NCBI GenBank assembly: GCA_037126765.1
Contig: JBBCBC010000019.1
Location: forward strand, 30,898,222-30,962,221
Reading direction: 5' to 3'
Source: Stenogyne calaminthoides
Taxonomy: Eukaryota > Streptophyta > Magnoliopsida > Lamiales > Lamiaceae
DNA length: 64,000 nt
This document shows positions 10,671-22,226 of this stretch, piece after piece. The translations under genes and the position numbers were made by a program. The notes under the pieces were generated by a model. The model searched no databases, was not told the origin of the DNA, and saw only the letters and a list, made by a program, of their open reading frames with translations. Numbering within the stretch: position 1 is the first letter of the stretch; each line of letters begins with the position of its first letter.

Positions 10671-12403
10671 CAATTTTTAAATGAGGTCTTAATTGCCACC
10701 ATTTTCTCGTGAATAACTCCCAAGTAAATTCTACGAGTCGATTGAATTAAATCTAATACACAATTTACACTTTCAAGTGCAAAATATTTGATCCCAAATC
10801 AAATTTAAATTTAATTTGATATAAGATGGATCCACATTATGGAATATTTTTTTACAATACCTGATAGTATTATTAAACAAGTTATTCCATAAAATTACCG
10901 AGCCGATTTAACTTAAGTAATTAACCAACAATTAATGTTGCCTATTCAGACCAAGATACCACCTATATGGCCTAATCATCAATATGACCCAAGAGTGCAC
11001 CACTCTTATTTAGGTTGATTGTGGTCAATAGGCCCATAATTGAATTTCTCTCAAGAAATTAATTCAAAATTTCAGCACGCATTATTCAATATTTGGTCCA
11101 TTCTAAATTCAATGGCTCCAAATCATTTAAATGGCTTGCTTCAACGGCCCAATTTTAATTAATTTGCCTTAAACTCAACCCATGAACATGAAATTGAACA
11201 GCCCAAATTAATTTCCTTCACCAAGGTCAATTTTGTGTTGTCAGCCAACAATCAGCAGGCCTCCATGGCCCAACCAATATTAACTATTCTCATTTCAATA
11301 ATTAAAGGCCCAAGTCATGCAATTAATGTATTGGAGTTTTAGCCCATATGCCCACACTACAATTGCTGACTCACGTGTCTTCTCTGTGAGCCAGCACGAG
11401 AAAGATGGGAATAATTTGACCGATTCAATTAATTAAATTAATTTGATCAGCATCTTTGAATCGCCGCTTTGGAAGATCGTCTTTCTTCCTCGGCCACTTC
11501 GATTCATAATCTGCAGAAATCTCGGGTCAATCCCAAAGCCGTCGCAGTCCATCGCGCGGTCGCACCGCCGCCTTCTTCTCCGCTGTTCTCCGGCGAAATT
11601 TCCATAAATTTCCGATGGTGCGACGGAGGCGCCATCTCTACCCAAGTGATGCAACAAAATTGGGCATTTCTGATTTGGAAACCCCAATTTCATTTCATCA
11701 GTGTAACGACGCACGATAAAATTCAGGGGCGCCGCAATTTTGCAGCAACAGAGACGCGGTCGTACCGCCGCCTACGCTGCCAAAAAATTCCCGCGCGATC
11801 GCACCTCCTCCTCCTTCTCCGTCGAAATCTCAAACCCAGAATGTTCACGTTTCGATTTGCAAGGAGAAGACAATTGAATCGCCTATCACCACTGTTTCAG
11901 GCGATGACGAATCCACTGCTCGCAGTTGTATCAATTAATCATCATTTTTTCAATAGTCCAAATATTTCACTTTGGCTCAATTGATTATTGAAAAAGGTTT
12001 ATCACATGACGGCGGAAGCGCACTTTCACGCCGATTCAAGCAAACAGATTGCTTTTACACTGTGAATCACCGCATAGCATCACCGCCAGCGGTCACAAAT
12101 CACAATTCCATGATCTCGCAGCGCGACGCATCAGGAATTTCAGAAAAGAGGTAACCAATTCTGTTGCACCACCAGGCCATTGCCCGCAGTGATTTTAATT
12201 ATTTAGCATCACGATGCCAAAATTCATGAAGGAGACACTCTTCATCAAGAGTTCGACCTTCAAAGTTTGACAACAACCATTCCAAGGTTAGTCCTCTCAT
12301 CCCAATACTTAATCAGGATGTCTTTCTTCATTTTTCAGAAAATGAATTCTCAATAACAATTGTTTACAATTTCATATGCAGTGTATATAATTTGTCTTGC
12401 AAT
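10671..12403 (-). other. Interior of the Copia element without recognisable genes
   Basis: 10.7-11.4 kb is AT-rich with repeated GGCCCAA / TTGGGCC-like words. 11.43-12.16 kb is strikingly richer in GC (many CGCCG and GCGCG words) and is open on both strands, but neither frame resembles gag or another protein. It may be leader sequence of the element or captured host sequence. Confidence 0.45.
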
Positions 12404-12600
12404 TGTTGAAATATTTGTTTGTACACTGCATGAAATTGAAATCAATAAAAACAACCAGAAATCGAGTCAAGGAAAATCCTTTTCCCCGCAAGACAAATTA
12501 CTCCCTGGATAGTGATCACAGGATCGTGCGTAGATAAGTTCAAATTCAAATCTGGATGAACATGAACATTGACCGGGTCTCATCATTAATTTCTCCAACA
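12404..12600 (-). repeat. 5' LTR of the Copia element, internally deleted (197 bp)
   Basis: Matches the left LTR from TGTTGAAATATTTG to GATCGTGCGTA, then jumps to TAGATAAGTTCAAATTC and runs to the CCAACA end. The missing piece corresponds to about 6835-7165 of the left LTR. CGTA is present at both break ends, so a short-homology deletion is likely. Confidence 0.9.
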
Positions 12601-12605
12601 CAAAT
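12601..12605. repeat. Target site duplication CAAAT (right)
   Basis: Partner of 6704-6708. Confidence 0.9.
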
Positions 12606-14750
12606 TCCTTCCGATGAAGTTTAGAATTCCATTTCATCCGCTACCCTTGCACCTATAACCTTCAAGAATCGCATTTTCGTCAAAAATCATCTGATTGTTT
12701 TTTATATTGTGTTCACAAATATTAAGAGAATGTTGCCAAGAAGCAGGGAAAAACCTTACTGATGGAAATTTGACTGGAGCACTTGTCAAACAACACAATT
12801 TCAAAGGTAATTACCTCAATATGTTACAACTGCATCAACAGAATGAGATGTCAACTTGTACAGAAAACCATAGAGCTCAAGTATATAACTTTCCTGGCTT
12901 GCCTGAGAGCTCCCGTTTCCTCCTCAAGCTCTAAAGTTGTATGAACCCAATTGATTGGATCGTACATTCAATTTTCACTGAATTTGTTAAGACATACACA
13001 CTTTAGTCGCAACATAGCCTTCATTGCAAATTGTTAGGGATTTCCATATAAATCTTGAGAAATGATTCTCCTTTCAGTAACAGAAAAGACCAGTATATAT
13101 TAAAATAGGCATGAACGAAGAAGAATAATAAAGAACACAGACAATTCGATGAAGCCAAGCCCAACATATTTTCCTCCTTAGAGCAAATTTTCACACTCTG
13201 AAACAACTTCAGCAAATGCAATGTTGCCCCAGTAATATAGCAGGAATTTTACAATGAATTCCATGTCAAAGCAGGATTTCAAGTATCCATTCATAGACTT
13301 TTTCTTTTTCCCTATTTTCAAATTCTAGGATGAAAAAATAGAATGAATTAACATTATTAAACCAAACATTGTAGTCTTGAAAAAAAAAAAAAAGCCTCAT
13401 GTTGCAGAAAACAAGAAAATACTTACTTCTTGTGCTCTGCCTCCTTGTCACATAACCAACTTTTCAAATGCTCAGCTCCTCGTAAGATCTATAACCATAG
13501 ATATTAAGTTGATGTCAAAGTTTAAATTCTCAAACCACCAACCTCAGTTATACATGGTTGTAAGCAATATTTAAAACTCAATCGACAAACAAAAAAATCC
13601 TAGAACACATACCAGCAAACAAAAAATAACTAATAATTAAAATCCAATTAACATTTCGAGGCTGGTCAATCAACAATTTAATCCTTTTCTAAAAGAAAAA
13701 CCCCAAAATATGCATACTAAAATTAATATCAATTTAGTAACCATCAATGTTACATTATGGAAAGCATATTTGAATTGTAAACATATAATTGTCATCTAAA
13801 ATTAACAAGTATTCATCAATTTCTAGTGCTGCAAGGGACTGTAGAGCCAACTCCAATTCCCATTGTGGCATTAAACCAAACACCTAACATGCAATGAGAA
13901 AAAATTGAAAAATAATACCATATCTTTCAACTGTTTGGACGACCAATGCAAGGACTCTTGGCTTGATCGTCTCTCTCATCTCATTTGTACTGCCACTACA
14001 TCAAATTATACGAATTTCCATTGAGACCCTGTTTTCTGAGGGCATTTTCCAGTTTATTGGGTTTGAAATACCCAACTCATAATCCCCCATGTGAATATCA
14101 GCAACAAAAATGCAAAAAACAACAATTATCTGGTATAGAACTTCCATATCTTTTCTTTTTTACTCTAATTTTCATGGCATTTGTTCTGCAAAAAATCTGC
14201 AATTTATACTTTAATGCCACAATACTTTAAGAAATTCATTAGGTCTTCAACACCCTTCTCACCAATCAAAGCAAGAATCTTTACAAGAGAAAACAAATTT
14301 CATATGGATATAGTAATTAAGATACAAAGGCATGCATGGTTGGCTTAAATAAGCAATCCTAATCACAATTACACAAGTATTATCTGTAGTATGATAATAA
14401 TTGGTAATTAATTAAAAATACCTCATCGAGCATTGAAAGACACCTGGATTTCTTCCTCCTTTGCTCGCTCCCATCACTGCATATAACCGCATCATCAACA
14501 ACACCACTCAAAATATCACTGCAAATAACTGAATCATAAACAACACCACTCAAACGCAATGGCTCCAAAAGACCCAGTATATACTGTTAAACAATAGTAG
14601 ATAACAAAGAAAACATAATCCGCAGAGCGCAACAAAGATTTCACCCTCCCCTTCGATGGACTCCATTTCACTACCCCTCAGCACGCGGCTCAGCCCCACA
14701 CGCCTATGCCCCTGCACTTCTCCTTCATTGCAATTAGTCAAATCTCCCCA
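12606..14750 (-). other. Exon-like blocks of an unrecognised gene or gene fragment
   Basis: No protein family is recognised, but several minus-strand blocks look spliced. A possible start at 14668 reads MESIEGEGEIFVAL. A frame at about 14560-14424 ends ..RRKKSRCLSMLDE before a GTATTT donor. After an AAAG acceptor near 14278, a block reads ILALIGEKGVEDLMNFLK, then YCGIKV and a stop. Farther along (about 13970-13800) two blocks, ETIKPRVLALVVQTVERYG and FGLMPQWELELALQSLAA, are separated by a GTATT..TTAG intron-like gap. Another, around 13497-13430, gives LRGAEHLKSWLCDKEAEHKK. These may belong to one decayed gene or to pieces of several. Spacing and continuity are uncertain. Confidence 0.3.
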
Positions 14751-16031
14751 ACAAAGACCCTAATTATCCCTCCAACCCTTACCTGCAAATCCTGAAAGTC
14801 TTCTCAAATTATGATCTCTTTCAATTCTAACCTCTCCCCTTCAATTTGTAACCTCTCCCCTCCCTTTCTTTCATAAATCTCATTTAATGGTTACCGGTAG
14901 CTCCTTAGTTTTGACGCCTCATGAATTTTATGTCTTCTTACTTCTCAGATAATAAAGTTACAAAGGATTAAACCGTAGTAAAAACGTTTTCAAGGAATAA
15001 AAAATAATGAAAATTAAAAATAATTATTAAGTAAAATTAAAAAATAATAAAGATGGAACAAAATTATAAAAAATAAAGAATGGTACGAAATTGAACAAAT
15101 CAAAATTTATGACGGACAAAAGAATTAAAAATACTCATTAATTATATTTACAAAATTTAAAATTAAAATAAAATTAAAAAATAAAAGATAGGACCAAATG
15201 GAAGAAAGTAAAAAGTGACAGGGGATAAAAGGGTTCGAAAATATTTCTCAACCCCAAGTCACTTTTTTAATATAGATATAGATATAGATTAAGATTAAGT
15301 TCGGGAAATTCTATTCTTATTTTCATTTTTCGTTAAAGAGATTTGATTAGCTTTTTTTTTGTACTTGATTGTTTGTTAGGGTATTTTTGTCTTTAACCAA
15401 ACTTCGCAGCTACCATTTCACCCCATGTGTAACTGTGATTAGAGGCGGGCCTCCAAGATAGCCACCAAACAGCCTTTAAGGCCAGACAATTTAGCAAACG
15501 TTGGCTAAATTAGGCCACCAAATCAGGATTTAGTAGTGAGGTGAAAATTTCAAAACTAGTCATGTAATTTACGACGATATTACTTTTAAGTCTGGTAACT
15601 TTTCATTTTTGTTTTTTATTTTTAGTTTGAAGTGTCAATTTTAGTAATTTTGCTTGGGAAATTCAATTATTCGTCAGAATCTGCACGCGAGGTACATGTG
15701 TTTATTTTAAAATTGGGGAATTTTTCTGTTTTGCCAATTCGTAACTCAGAGAGATTAGGTTTTGAGTTGCTCGACAAAGATTTCAATTTTAAAGGGCTTA
15801 TGTGCATCTCACGTGTTGATTCCGGCAAAAATGTAAAATTTTCGAATAAAAAAGATTAAAATTGACACTTTTAAAACTAAAATTGAAAAAATGATGAGAC
15901 ACATTTGCGTGAGACGGCCTCACGATGAGAAGAAACATAATTTCGGTATAACTTTTTAACACATTGGAGGGGATGAATATTGATTTATGCTAGTATGAAA
16001 TTTATATTATTACACTTAGAAATTAATATCA
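14751..16031. other. AT-rich spacer, no gene seen
   Basis: The first 150 bp could be the upstream flank of the exon-like blocks to the left. From 14.9 to 15.3 kb the sequence is very AT-rich with AAAATTAAAAAT-type words. An open frame at 15632-15859 has no recognisable content. Confidence 0.45.
15896..16012. repeat. MITE-like element with GAGACGG-type end (partial)
   Basis: Begins GAGACACATTTGCGTGAGAC and carries the family's CATTGGAGGGGATGAAT interior. The right end is degraded. Confidence 0.45.
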
Positions 16032-16033
16032 TA

Positions 16034-16274
16034 CTCCCTCGTCCTATTTTAGATTGTCCATTTACAGTTTAACCCGTGTTTTAACGAGCGAGTTATTTAT
16101 CAGTATTTGAAATGATAAATTGACTTTTAAGAAAGTGTCGGATAGATGAGGGGTGGTAGGACTAACATACCACACCTTAAAAACCTCTTTATCATTTCAA
16201 ATACTAATAAACAACTCGCTCATTAAAACACGAGTCAAACTGAGAATGAACAATCTAAAATAGAATCGAGATAG
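16034..16274. mobile_element. Stowaway-type MITE
   Basis: Starts CTCCCTCGTCCTATTTTAG and ends CTAAAATAGAATCGAGATAG. TA flanks both sides. A long inner inverted pair (GCGAGTTATTTATCAGTATTTG and its partner near 16200) makes almost the whole element a hairpin. Confidence 0.8.
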
Positions 16275-16433
16275 TAATACTTATCAATTGATACCACTAC
16301 AATTGTAAATTGATATTATACCATAAGTATTAATTTATAATTGTATAATTGTAATAATATAAATTTCAAAACTAAACAAGTTTTATAGAAGAGTTTATAT
16401 AAATTTTATTAAAAGTTACCTTTCCAAAGACAA

Positions 16434-16588
16434 AAAGTATGAGATAATTCTTTCTAAGGCATAATGTGCAAAAATTACGTTTTCTTGACTTTAATATCTA
16501 GTTTGAACTAAAGTGCAAATTTTTTTCCACATTATACCTTAGACAGTAATTTTTCCATAAATTTTATACCTTAGAGTAATTTTTTCCA
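16434..16588. repeat. Palindromic MITE with CTAAGGTA-type words, copy 1
   Basis: Contains TCTAAGGCATAATGTGCAAA on the left and an inverted counterpart ending ATACCTTAGAGTAAT on the right, around a central AGTTTGAACTAAAGTGC. It is the diverged relative of the sharper hairpin at 22062-22194. Confidence 0.6.
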
Positions 16589-16969
16589 TTTTATTAATCA
16601 AATATGAGCAAATAGAACTACTCATGTACCCGTGAAATGAGGTCGCTCAAAATTCCAACAACGATAAATTGTTTTGGATCCACCATTTCTCGTAAATTTC
16701 TTTTTTCTCTATAATAATTAGGGCCAACTTTTTTTTTTTAAAGGCCATACCCAAAATTCTGAGGAATAAATGATGAAGAATATATGATTGACACGTCCCC
16801 TTCAGAAAACAAAACAAAAAAGATTGACACGTCAGCTTCTCTAGAAACGTCTCTTCCGCCTATAAGATGAAGATTTTCTGTTTCCAGAGACATCCACTGA
16901 CGCAGAAAGAGGGGTGAAGAAGAAAAGGGATTTGTTCAAGGAAAATTTCGCCGATCGATCGAAACGCGC

Positions 16970-19900
16970 ATGCCTCTCAATGTAAGTTGATAATCATATC
17001 ATCATTCTGATTGAAAAGGAGATTTGAATATTTTGCCCTGCCTTTTTCTTCTGGTTGTTTATTGTGCGTTTTTTTTTATAAATGAGAAATTCATGAATTT
17101 TTATCCTCAAATGTGTCGTTTTTTCTCCGAATGGATGTTTGTACTTTGTTCGTTGAAGTTTTCTCTGTCTTTTTTCTTTTCCTGTGATTTGTATATTTGG
17201 ATGAAAATTGAATCTCGATCTGCCGTTATTGGTTGAAGTTATTCAATTACAAGTTTCACCAATTTGAAAAGTTAATTTTGATTTTACGTGTTTGATGTAT
17301 GAGAACCACTAATCTTACGTTTCTTTGAATTAGAGAATTGTTGGCTTTGAAAGTAGGATTAGTTGAGAGGTTGAAAATATCTGAGTTTGATCTCACGTTA
17401 GAAATCACCCTTCTTTAGGAAAATGGCTACCAGTAATCATTTAGTTAGTTTTAATTAACTAATCTTTCTGTATTTTAGGACATAATTATTTAATTTTGGT
17501 TATGAAATGAGATAGACGCGAAGGAGTAAAAGAAAAAATAGAGTGAGGATCTATCTTGGAGTATAGAGATCATTAGCTTTGCTGACTCGAGATGTTTGCT
17601 GGATATGCACTCTTGTATGTCATTAAGATTTTATAATACTACCTCCCTCCCATAATTGTTTACCCCTTTTAAAAAGTCGTCACAATATCCTAAATAAAAA
17701 ATCTTTCAAAATTACATCTGATGTCATTACTTGGAAAGGACTACAATATCCTAAATAAAAAACCTCTTTATCACTTTAAATACTACACCCTTTAAATACT
17801 ACTCCCTCCGTCTCAATCAAAAACTTGTGCCGAAAGCAAAAGGGTAAACAAGTATGGGACGGAGGGAATATGATATTGTGATTCGTGACTTTATTGATTT
17901 TTTGAATGCACCAAATAATAATCCTGTATTATAGTTGCTCAATCGTTTGTGGTCATCATTAAATTTGTGTTGCATTGCTTGTTCCTTTTGTTGCTGTGAA
18001 GGATATTTATCGTGGTTGCACTAATATGCTGTTTTGCTTTTAACTTTTTTTGCTATGCAGATGTCATACTCCAAAAGATCAAGGTATGCACCAAATTTCC
18101 ACCATATTATAATTTTGCTTCTGTTATGACTGTTTAAATGTGTAGTTTTCATTTAATTTGTGAACACATACTTATAGGTACTCGAGTTCCCCCTCGCCGT
18201 CACCCTCACCTTCACCTTATAGGCGCTATAGTAGGTCTGTCTTGAGGTCTCTATCAAGAAGCAGGTCAAGGTATTTTCTGGAACTGGAAATCTGGGAACC
18301 CATTTCATTTGGCTTTATGAATGCTTGAATTTCTCCTTTAACCAAATATTGTGTAACTGATTTTTCTCAATTTGCAGGAGTCGTGATTCCAGTGATGCTG
18401 AGAACCCTGGAAATAATTTGTATGTGACCGGACTTTCAGCCCGTGTCACAAAGAGAGACCTTGAGAAGCATTTCTCAACTGAAGGGAAGGTATGTGATTA
18501 AGCGTAGTGACGTAAATTTCTCGAGGACATTGTACTGGGTTATAGTGTTTGTAGTGTAGTGATGCTGATGATTCAATCATTCGATCCTCAGGTTCAAGAT
18601 GTTCACCTGGTAGTTGATCCGTGGACAAGGGAATCTCGGGGGTTTGGCTTTGTGTCTATGGCCACATTGGAAGATGCTAATCGATGCATCAAGTACTTGG
18701 ACCGTTCTGTCCTCGAAGGCAGGGTCATAACTGTGGAGAAGGTAAACTTTTGTTCGTAGACGTTTGTACCTTGACTACTTGTATATTTTCTTTCTGATCA
18801 AAATCTTCTTCAATTATTCAAGATTATACAGTCTTGTTGAAGTTTGCAACAGGTTAGCTGTGTGTAGCAGCTCTTCACCAAACTAACAAATCAAATCGAA
18901 TCAAATACGTCGAGCAAATATCAGACTGTTATTTCAGAGGGTTGTATGCCCTGCATTTCTCTCTTTTTTCTGAACTTTCAACATTATTGCTGTTTATTTG
19001 CCCCCTTGTAATCTTTTGCCATGTCCTTCACATAATCCCGATTAATTTAGTATTATTAGGTGTCCTGGAAGCAATTATCTGATGATTAATATTTAAATTT
19101 TCAGGCAAGAAGACGGAGGGGTCGAACTCCTACCCCAGGGAAGTATCTTGGGTTGAGATCAGTGCATGGTAAGATACATTATGGGCACAGCTAATCACAC
19201 CCGGTTTTTTTAATACACCCATATGAACAACACTTTAACAAATGGACCATCACATGCAACTGCAAAGTGGGTGTATTGAACAAAAATCTGGTTGTTAATA
19301 GCTGGGCCCATCCGTTATTTGCAACATCTGTTGTGCTTATTGCGGCTCTGCTATATAACCACAATTAAAGATTGTAATGTTGATGCAGTGCATCGTCGTT
19401 CTCCCAGCTACTCATCTTATTCAAGGAGCCGTTCGCCTCGTTATTCATCTGATAGAGATAGGAGCCGCAGCAGATCACTTTCTCCCTGTTACCATCGACG
19501 CCGCCGCATATCATATTCTCCGTACGGCAGCCTTGGAAGGTCATTTTCCCGTTCTCGCTCTCTGTCATACTCTCCATCCAGACGCGATCGCTCCTACTCC
19601 CCTTGCCCCTACCGAGATAGGGTGAGCAGGCGCAATCGTTCCTACTCCCCTTGCTACTACCGCTGGGGCAGAGAGAGCAGGCGCGATCGCTCCTACTCTC
19701 CTGAATACTACCGTGACTACTCGCCTGATCACCATTACTACGGAAGAGGCCGGTACAGATCTGACGACCGCTACAATAGTCGAAGCAGATACAGGTCAGG
19801 TAGATCGAGGAGTTACTCTCGCAGTAGGTCTCCTAGATATTCGAGGAGGAGCTACTCTAGAAGCTTGTCGCCGCCGCCTCCTAGGAGAAGGAGAATGAGT

Positions 19901-20050
19901 TGCAGCGCCTCGCCCAGACCCGTTAAGAAGAGCTCGAAGAGGAGCGTTTCTCCTCCATCTTATGATAGTCGGTCATCTAGAAGCCACTCTAGGAGCCCTT
20001 TTGCTAATTCCAGCTCTAGATCAGTGTCCAGATCTCGGAGTCCTCAGTAG
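16970..20050 (+). CDS. SR45A: SR45a-like serine/arginine-rich splicing regulator (7 exons)
   Basis: Coding exons are 16970-16981, 18061-18083, 18178-18270, 18378-18489, 18592-18741, 19105-19168 and 19389-20050. Phases agree throughout, giving 371 residues. Order: a short N-terminal RS region (SYSKRSRYSSSPSPSPSPSP), one RNA-recognition motif with RNP2-like NLYVTGLS and RNP1-like RGFGFVSM, the linker ARRRRGRTPTPGKYLGL, then a long C-terminal RS domain with repeated DRSYSP / NRSYSP units. This matches plant SR45a (transformer-2-like) proteins, nuclear regulators of alternative splicing that bind U1-70K and U2AF35 in Arabidopsis. The first ATG gives MPLN ahead of a second in-frame ATG at 18061, where Arabidopsis SR45a begins, so either may be used. 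Intron 1 is 1.08 kb and holds a Stowaway MITE. Confidence 0.9.
17642..17868. mobile_element. Stowaway-type MITE in intron 1 of the SR45a-like gene
   Basis: Left end CCTCCCTCCCATAATTGTTT and right end AACAAGTATGGGACGGAGGG are inverted copies, with TA on both sides (17640-17641 and 17869-17870). The direct repeat ACAATATCCTAAATAAAAA occurs twice inside (about 17682 and 17742). Confidence 0.75.
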
Positions 20051-21133
20051 AAGCCTCCATCTGTTATGTGTTATGCTTATTGATGGTGTTATTGCTAGGT
20101 TATTCTCTATCTACTATGTTCGTTTGTATTTATATGAAACCATCACATTTTGTATCGACTCATCTTCTATGTTGGTTTGTAATTCTGGGAAATCGTCTTT
20201 ACTTTTGCTGCTTTCAGTCTGTGTTTTATACGCCTTCATTTTTATTCAGGCTTCAAGAATGGCGCTGGTCGTAATTAGCTTGAGAAGCTTTAACAATTAT
20301 GCGTGGAAAGAATTCTGTGAATTTTTCCTTTAACATTATCTTGACAAAAGCACGAATTAGACGGTTAAATGCATTTAATGGGTATAATTTAGTATAAATT
20401 AACACATATCCTTCTTAAAGTGTTAAAGTGTTAATCTTCAAATTATGTCAGTCTCATTGTGCAAGTGTGCCTCTATTATCTTTGGGCAAAACACCATCGA
20501 CTTGGAATTATTTTCGGTTGAATAATGTGTAGTTTAGGTCTTATTACGTTTTTCTATTCTTTTTAAATGTTATTCAGGGTTTTTTCGGATAAATTCTTTT
20601 TTTCTTTTATATCATTTGAGATATTTTTAAGACAAATTCAGGATATTTTGTTGTCAAAATTAATTTTAGTTAATAATAATTAAATATTTTTATCAATTAT
20701 CATTATTTATTGAAAAATTATTCATACAACACATTAATAGAAATTTTGAAATTTTAAATAATAATGTTAGAGGTATTATATGAAATGATCGGGTGGCTGA
20801 TTTAGATCACATTTCTTACTCGAGACCGATTACGATAAGAATTTGACTCAGTTGGCATCAAAATATGTCAGACATCTCAGCCAAAAACATGTACTTGACC
20901 AAGAACCCCCTTACGCTAGGGACACGCATTTATTTGTTACTTAAAGAGCACCAGAAAATGTACGAGTGCTATATACTATTATTACATGACATAAAAGGAA
21001 TCTGTATACAGTAAGATGTTTGACATAAAATGCAAGTGGAAGGCAAAATTATATCACGATGGTTTGATATTGTAGGTGTTAACTGACTTCTTGCAAGCAG
21101 ATTATGATGTTATAATTCCACACACTTCTATGC
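20051..21133. other. Convergent 3' flanks of SR45a-like gene and phosphorylase
   Basis: The left part is the likely 3' UTR of the + strand gene. The right part should hold the 3' UTR of the minus-strand phosphorylase. Apart from the small repeat at 20343-20474 I see no coding sequence. Confidence 0.6.
20343..20474. repeat. MITE-like element with GAGACGG-type ends
   Basis: Begins GACAAAAGCACGAATTAGACGG and ends CTCATTGTGCAAGTGTGCCTCT, i.e. opposite orientation to the copy at 6337. The interior TAAAGTGTTAATCTTCAAATT is shared with the copies at 28.3 and 62.4 kb. Confidence 0.55.
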
Positions 21134-22061
21134 TTAAGGCACACGGCACTCGTTTATTTTCCAAATTTCATTCGCCGTACTGCGCAATGGTACGGTCGCT
21201 GCTAAATTTTCCGCTTCCAGCAGTGCTGAGTATCGACATCTTTGTCCATCTCTTCCGATCCCTGAAAGAGTAAGATTCCAGGTCAGTTCTTTTCAGTTGT
21301 TATTATCTTATTCATGTCAATAGGTTCAATTATAGCGACCGTCGTTTTTTTGGTATTATTATGTAAGTAAGTGCACTCAGATGAAACAAACGGTCTTAAG
21401 GCAATTAAAGGGGAAGGTTGTGTTTGTTCAGAAACTTACTTGTAAGCTTCGTCCACCTTTTCTTGGGCATCCATGTAGCTTGGGAAGTCATAGCCAACGA
21501 GAAAATAATCACCGCGGCCGTAGCCACAATTTCCCTCAAGTGAATCGAGCAGTGGATTATAATCATAGCTTCCAAATGCTCCAGATCTGATGAACTGTTT
21601 TGCTTCTTCAAATCGAGGATCTGGTTTAAACTGCATAATAAGAGAAAAGAAGTGTCATTTTGGAATAATAAGCTTTGAAGACCAAAGGTGTTGAAAAAGT
21701 GCTGCCCAAAAAACAGATGTACAGTTCTATCAAGAGTGATGTTTTGATATTACGTAATTGAGTTGTATCTAGTCGAAAATAATGAACGAACTCCTATGCT
21801 TAATCTTTATGTAGTTCTATTTGCATGTTTGAAATAACTTTTGTGAATAGCGTTGATCATCGCTTCTTTGACTTTTGTTTAACTTTACCTAGTTTTTTCC
21901 ACGTAATCAAGTAAGCTTGTAAGGTTTAAACAAGTTAATTGCGTATCACTTTATGCAGCAACAATCTTTGTTAGATGTAGCCCAGAGTTTAGTATGAAAA
22001 CATGTTATGTAATGCTGCAACGTATAAACTATGCATAGATATGTATGATCTGGGAAAATTA

Positions 22062-22194
22062 CTCTAAGGTACAAAATGTATGGGAAAATTACCTTTAAGG
22101 TACAATGTGCAAAAAACATTTTGCACTTTAGTTCAAAGTGTTTTTTGCACATTGTACCTTAGAGTAATTTTCCCATACATTTTGTACCTTAGAG
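22062..22194. mobile_element. Near-perfect hairpin MITE in the last-but-one phosphorylase intron
   Basis: Two arms of about 55 bases are almost exact inverted copies. The left begins CTCTAAGGTACAAAATGTAT and passes through AAGGTACAATGTGCAAAAAA; the right mirrors it and ends ACATTTTGTACCTTAGAG. The loop is about 20 bases (TTTTGCACTTTAGTTCAAAG). It ends 24 bases from the edge of exon 13 (22218). A diverged relative is at 16434-16588. Confidence 0.85.
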
Positions 22195-22223
22195 TGAGGA
22201 CCCCTATAAAGATTTACCAGGCC

Positions 22224-22226
22224 TTA
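22224..22226 (-). other. In-frame TAA in phosphorylase exon 13
   Basis: The conserved reading RLRKERE is followed by TAA, then GGC CTG and a GTAAAT donor. In the family this position is an acidic residue followed by Gly-Leu, so a single G-to-T change of GAA would give the stop. Confidence 0.85.

Larger units (their letters stand above)
6709..12600 (-). mobile_element. Degenerate Ty1/Copia LTR retrotransposon
   Basis: A 5.9-kb element bounded by CAAAT duplications and LTRs that begin TG and end CA. Read on the minus strand, the 5' LTR is at the right (12404-12600) and the 3' LTR at the left (6709-7230). A purine-rich tract (TGTGGGGGAT on the minus strand, ending at 7231) directly precedes the 3' LTR, as a polypurine tract should. 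Fragments of integrase, reverse transcriptase and RNase H follow in the Copia order. Stops and shifts are frequent, and no gag is recognisable between 10.3 and 12.4 kb. I do not see a standard initiator-tRNA primer site next to the right LTR. The element cannot be autonomous. Confidence 0.9.

Noticed and set aside
11469..11984. 171-codon open frame on the plus strand
   Set aside because: No recognisable domain, lies inside the Copia element in antisense, and is probably open because the stretch is GC-rich.
14550..14741. Hydrophobic 63-codon frame as a small membrane protein
   Set aside because: The hydrophobic tail is read through a probable splice region, and there is no support from neighbours or similarity.
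19292..19388. 5' part of the 252-codon frame as the start of the RS domain
   Set aside because: This piece is intron 6; a TGATGCAG acceptor at 19388 and the correct phase show that coding starts again at 19389.
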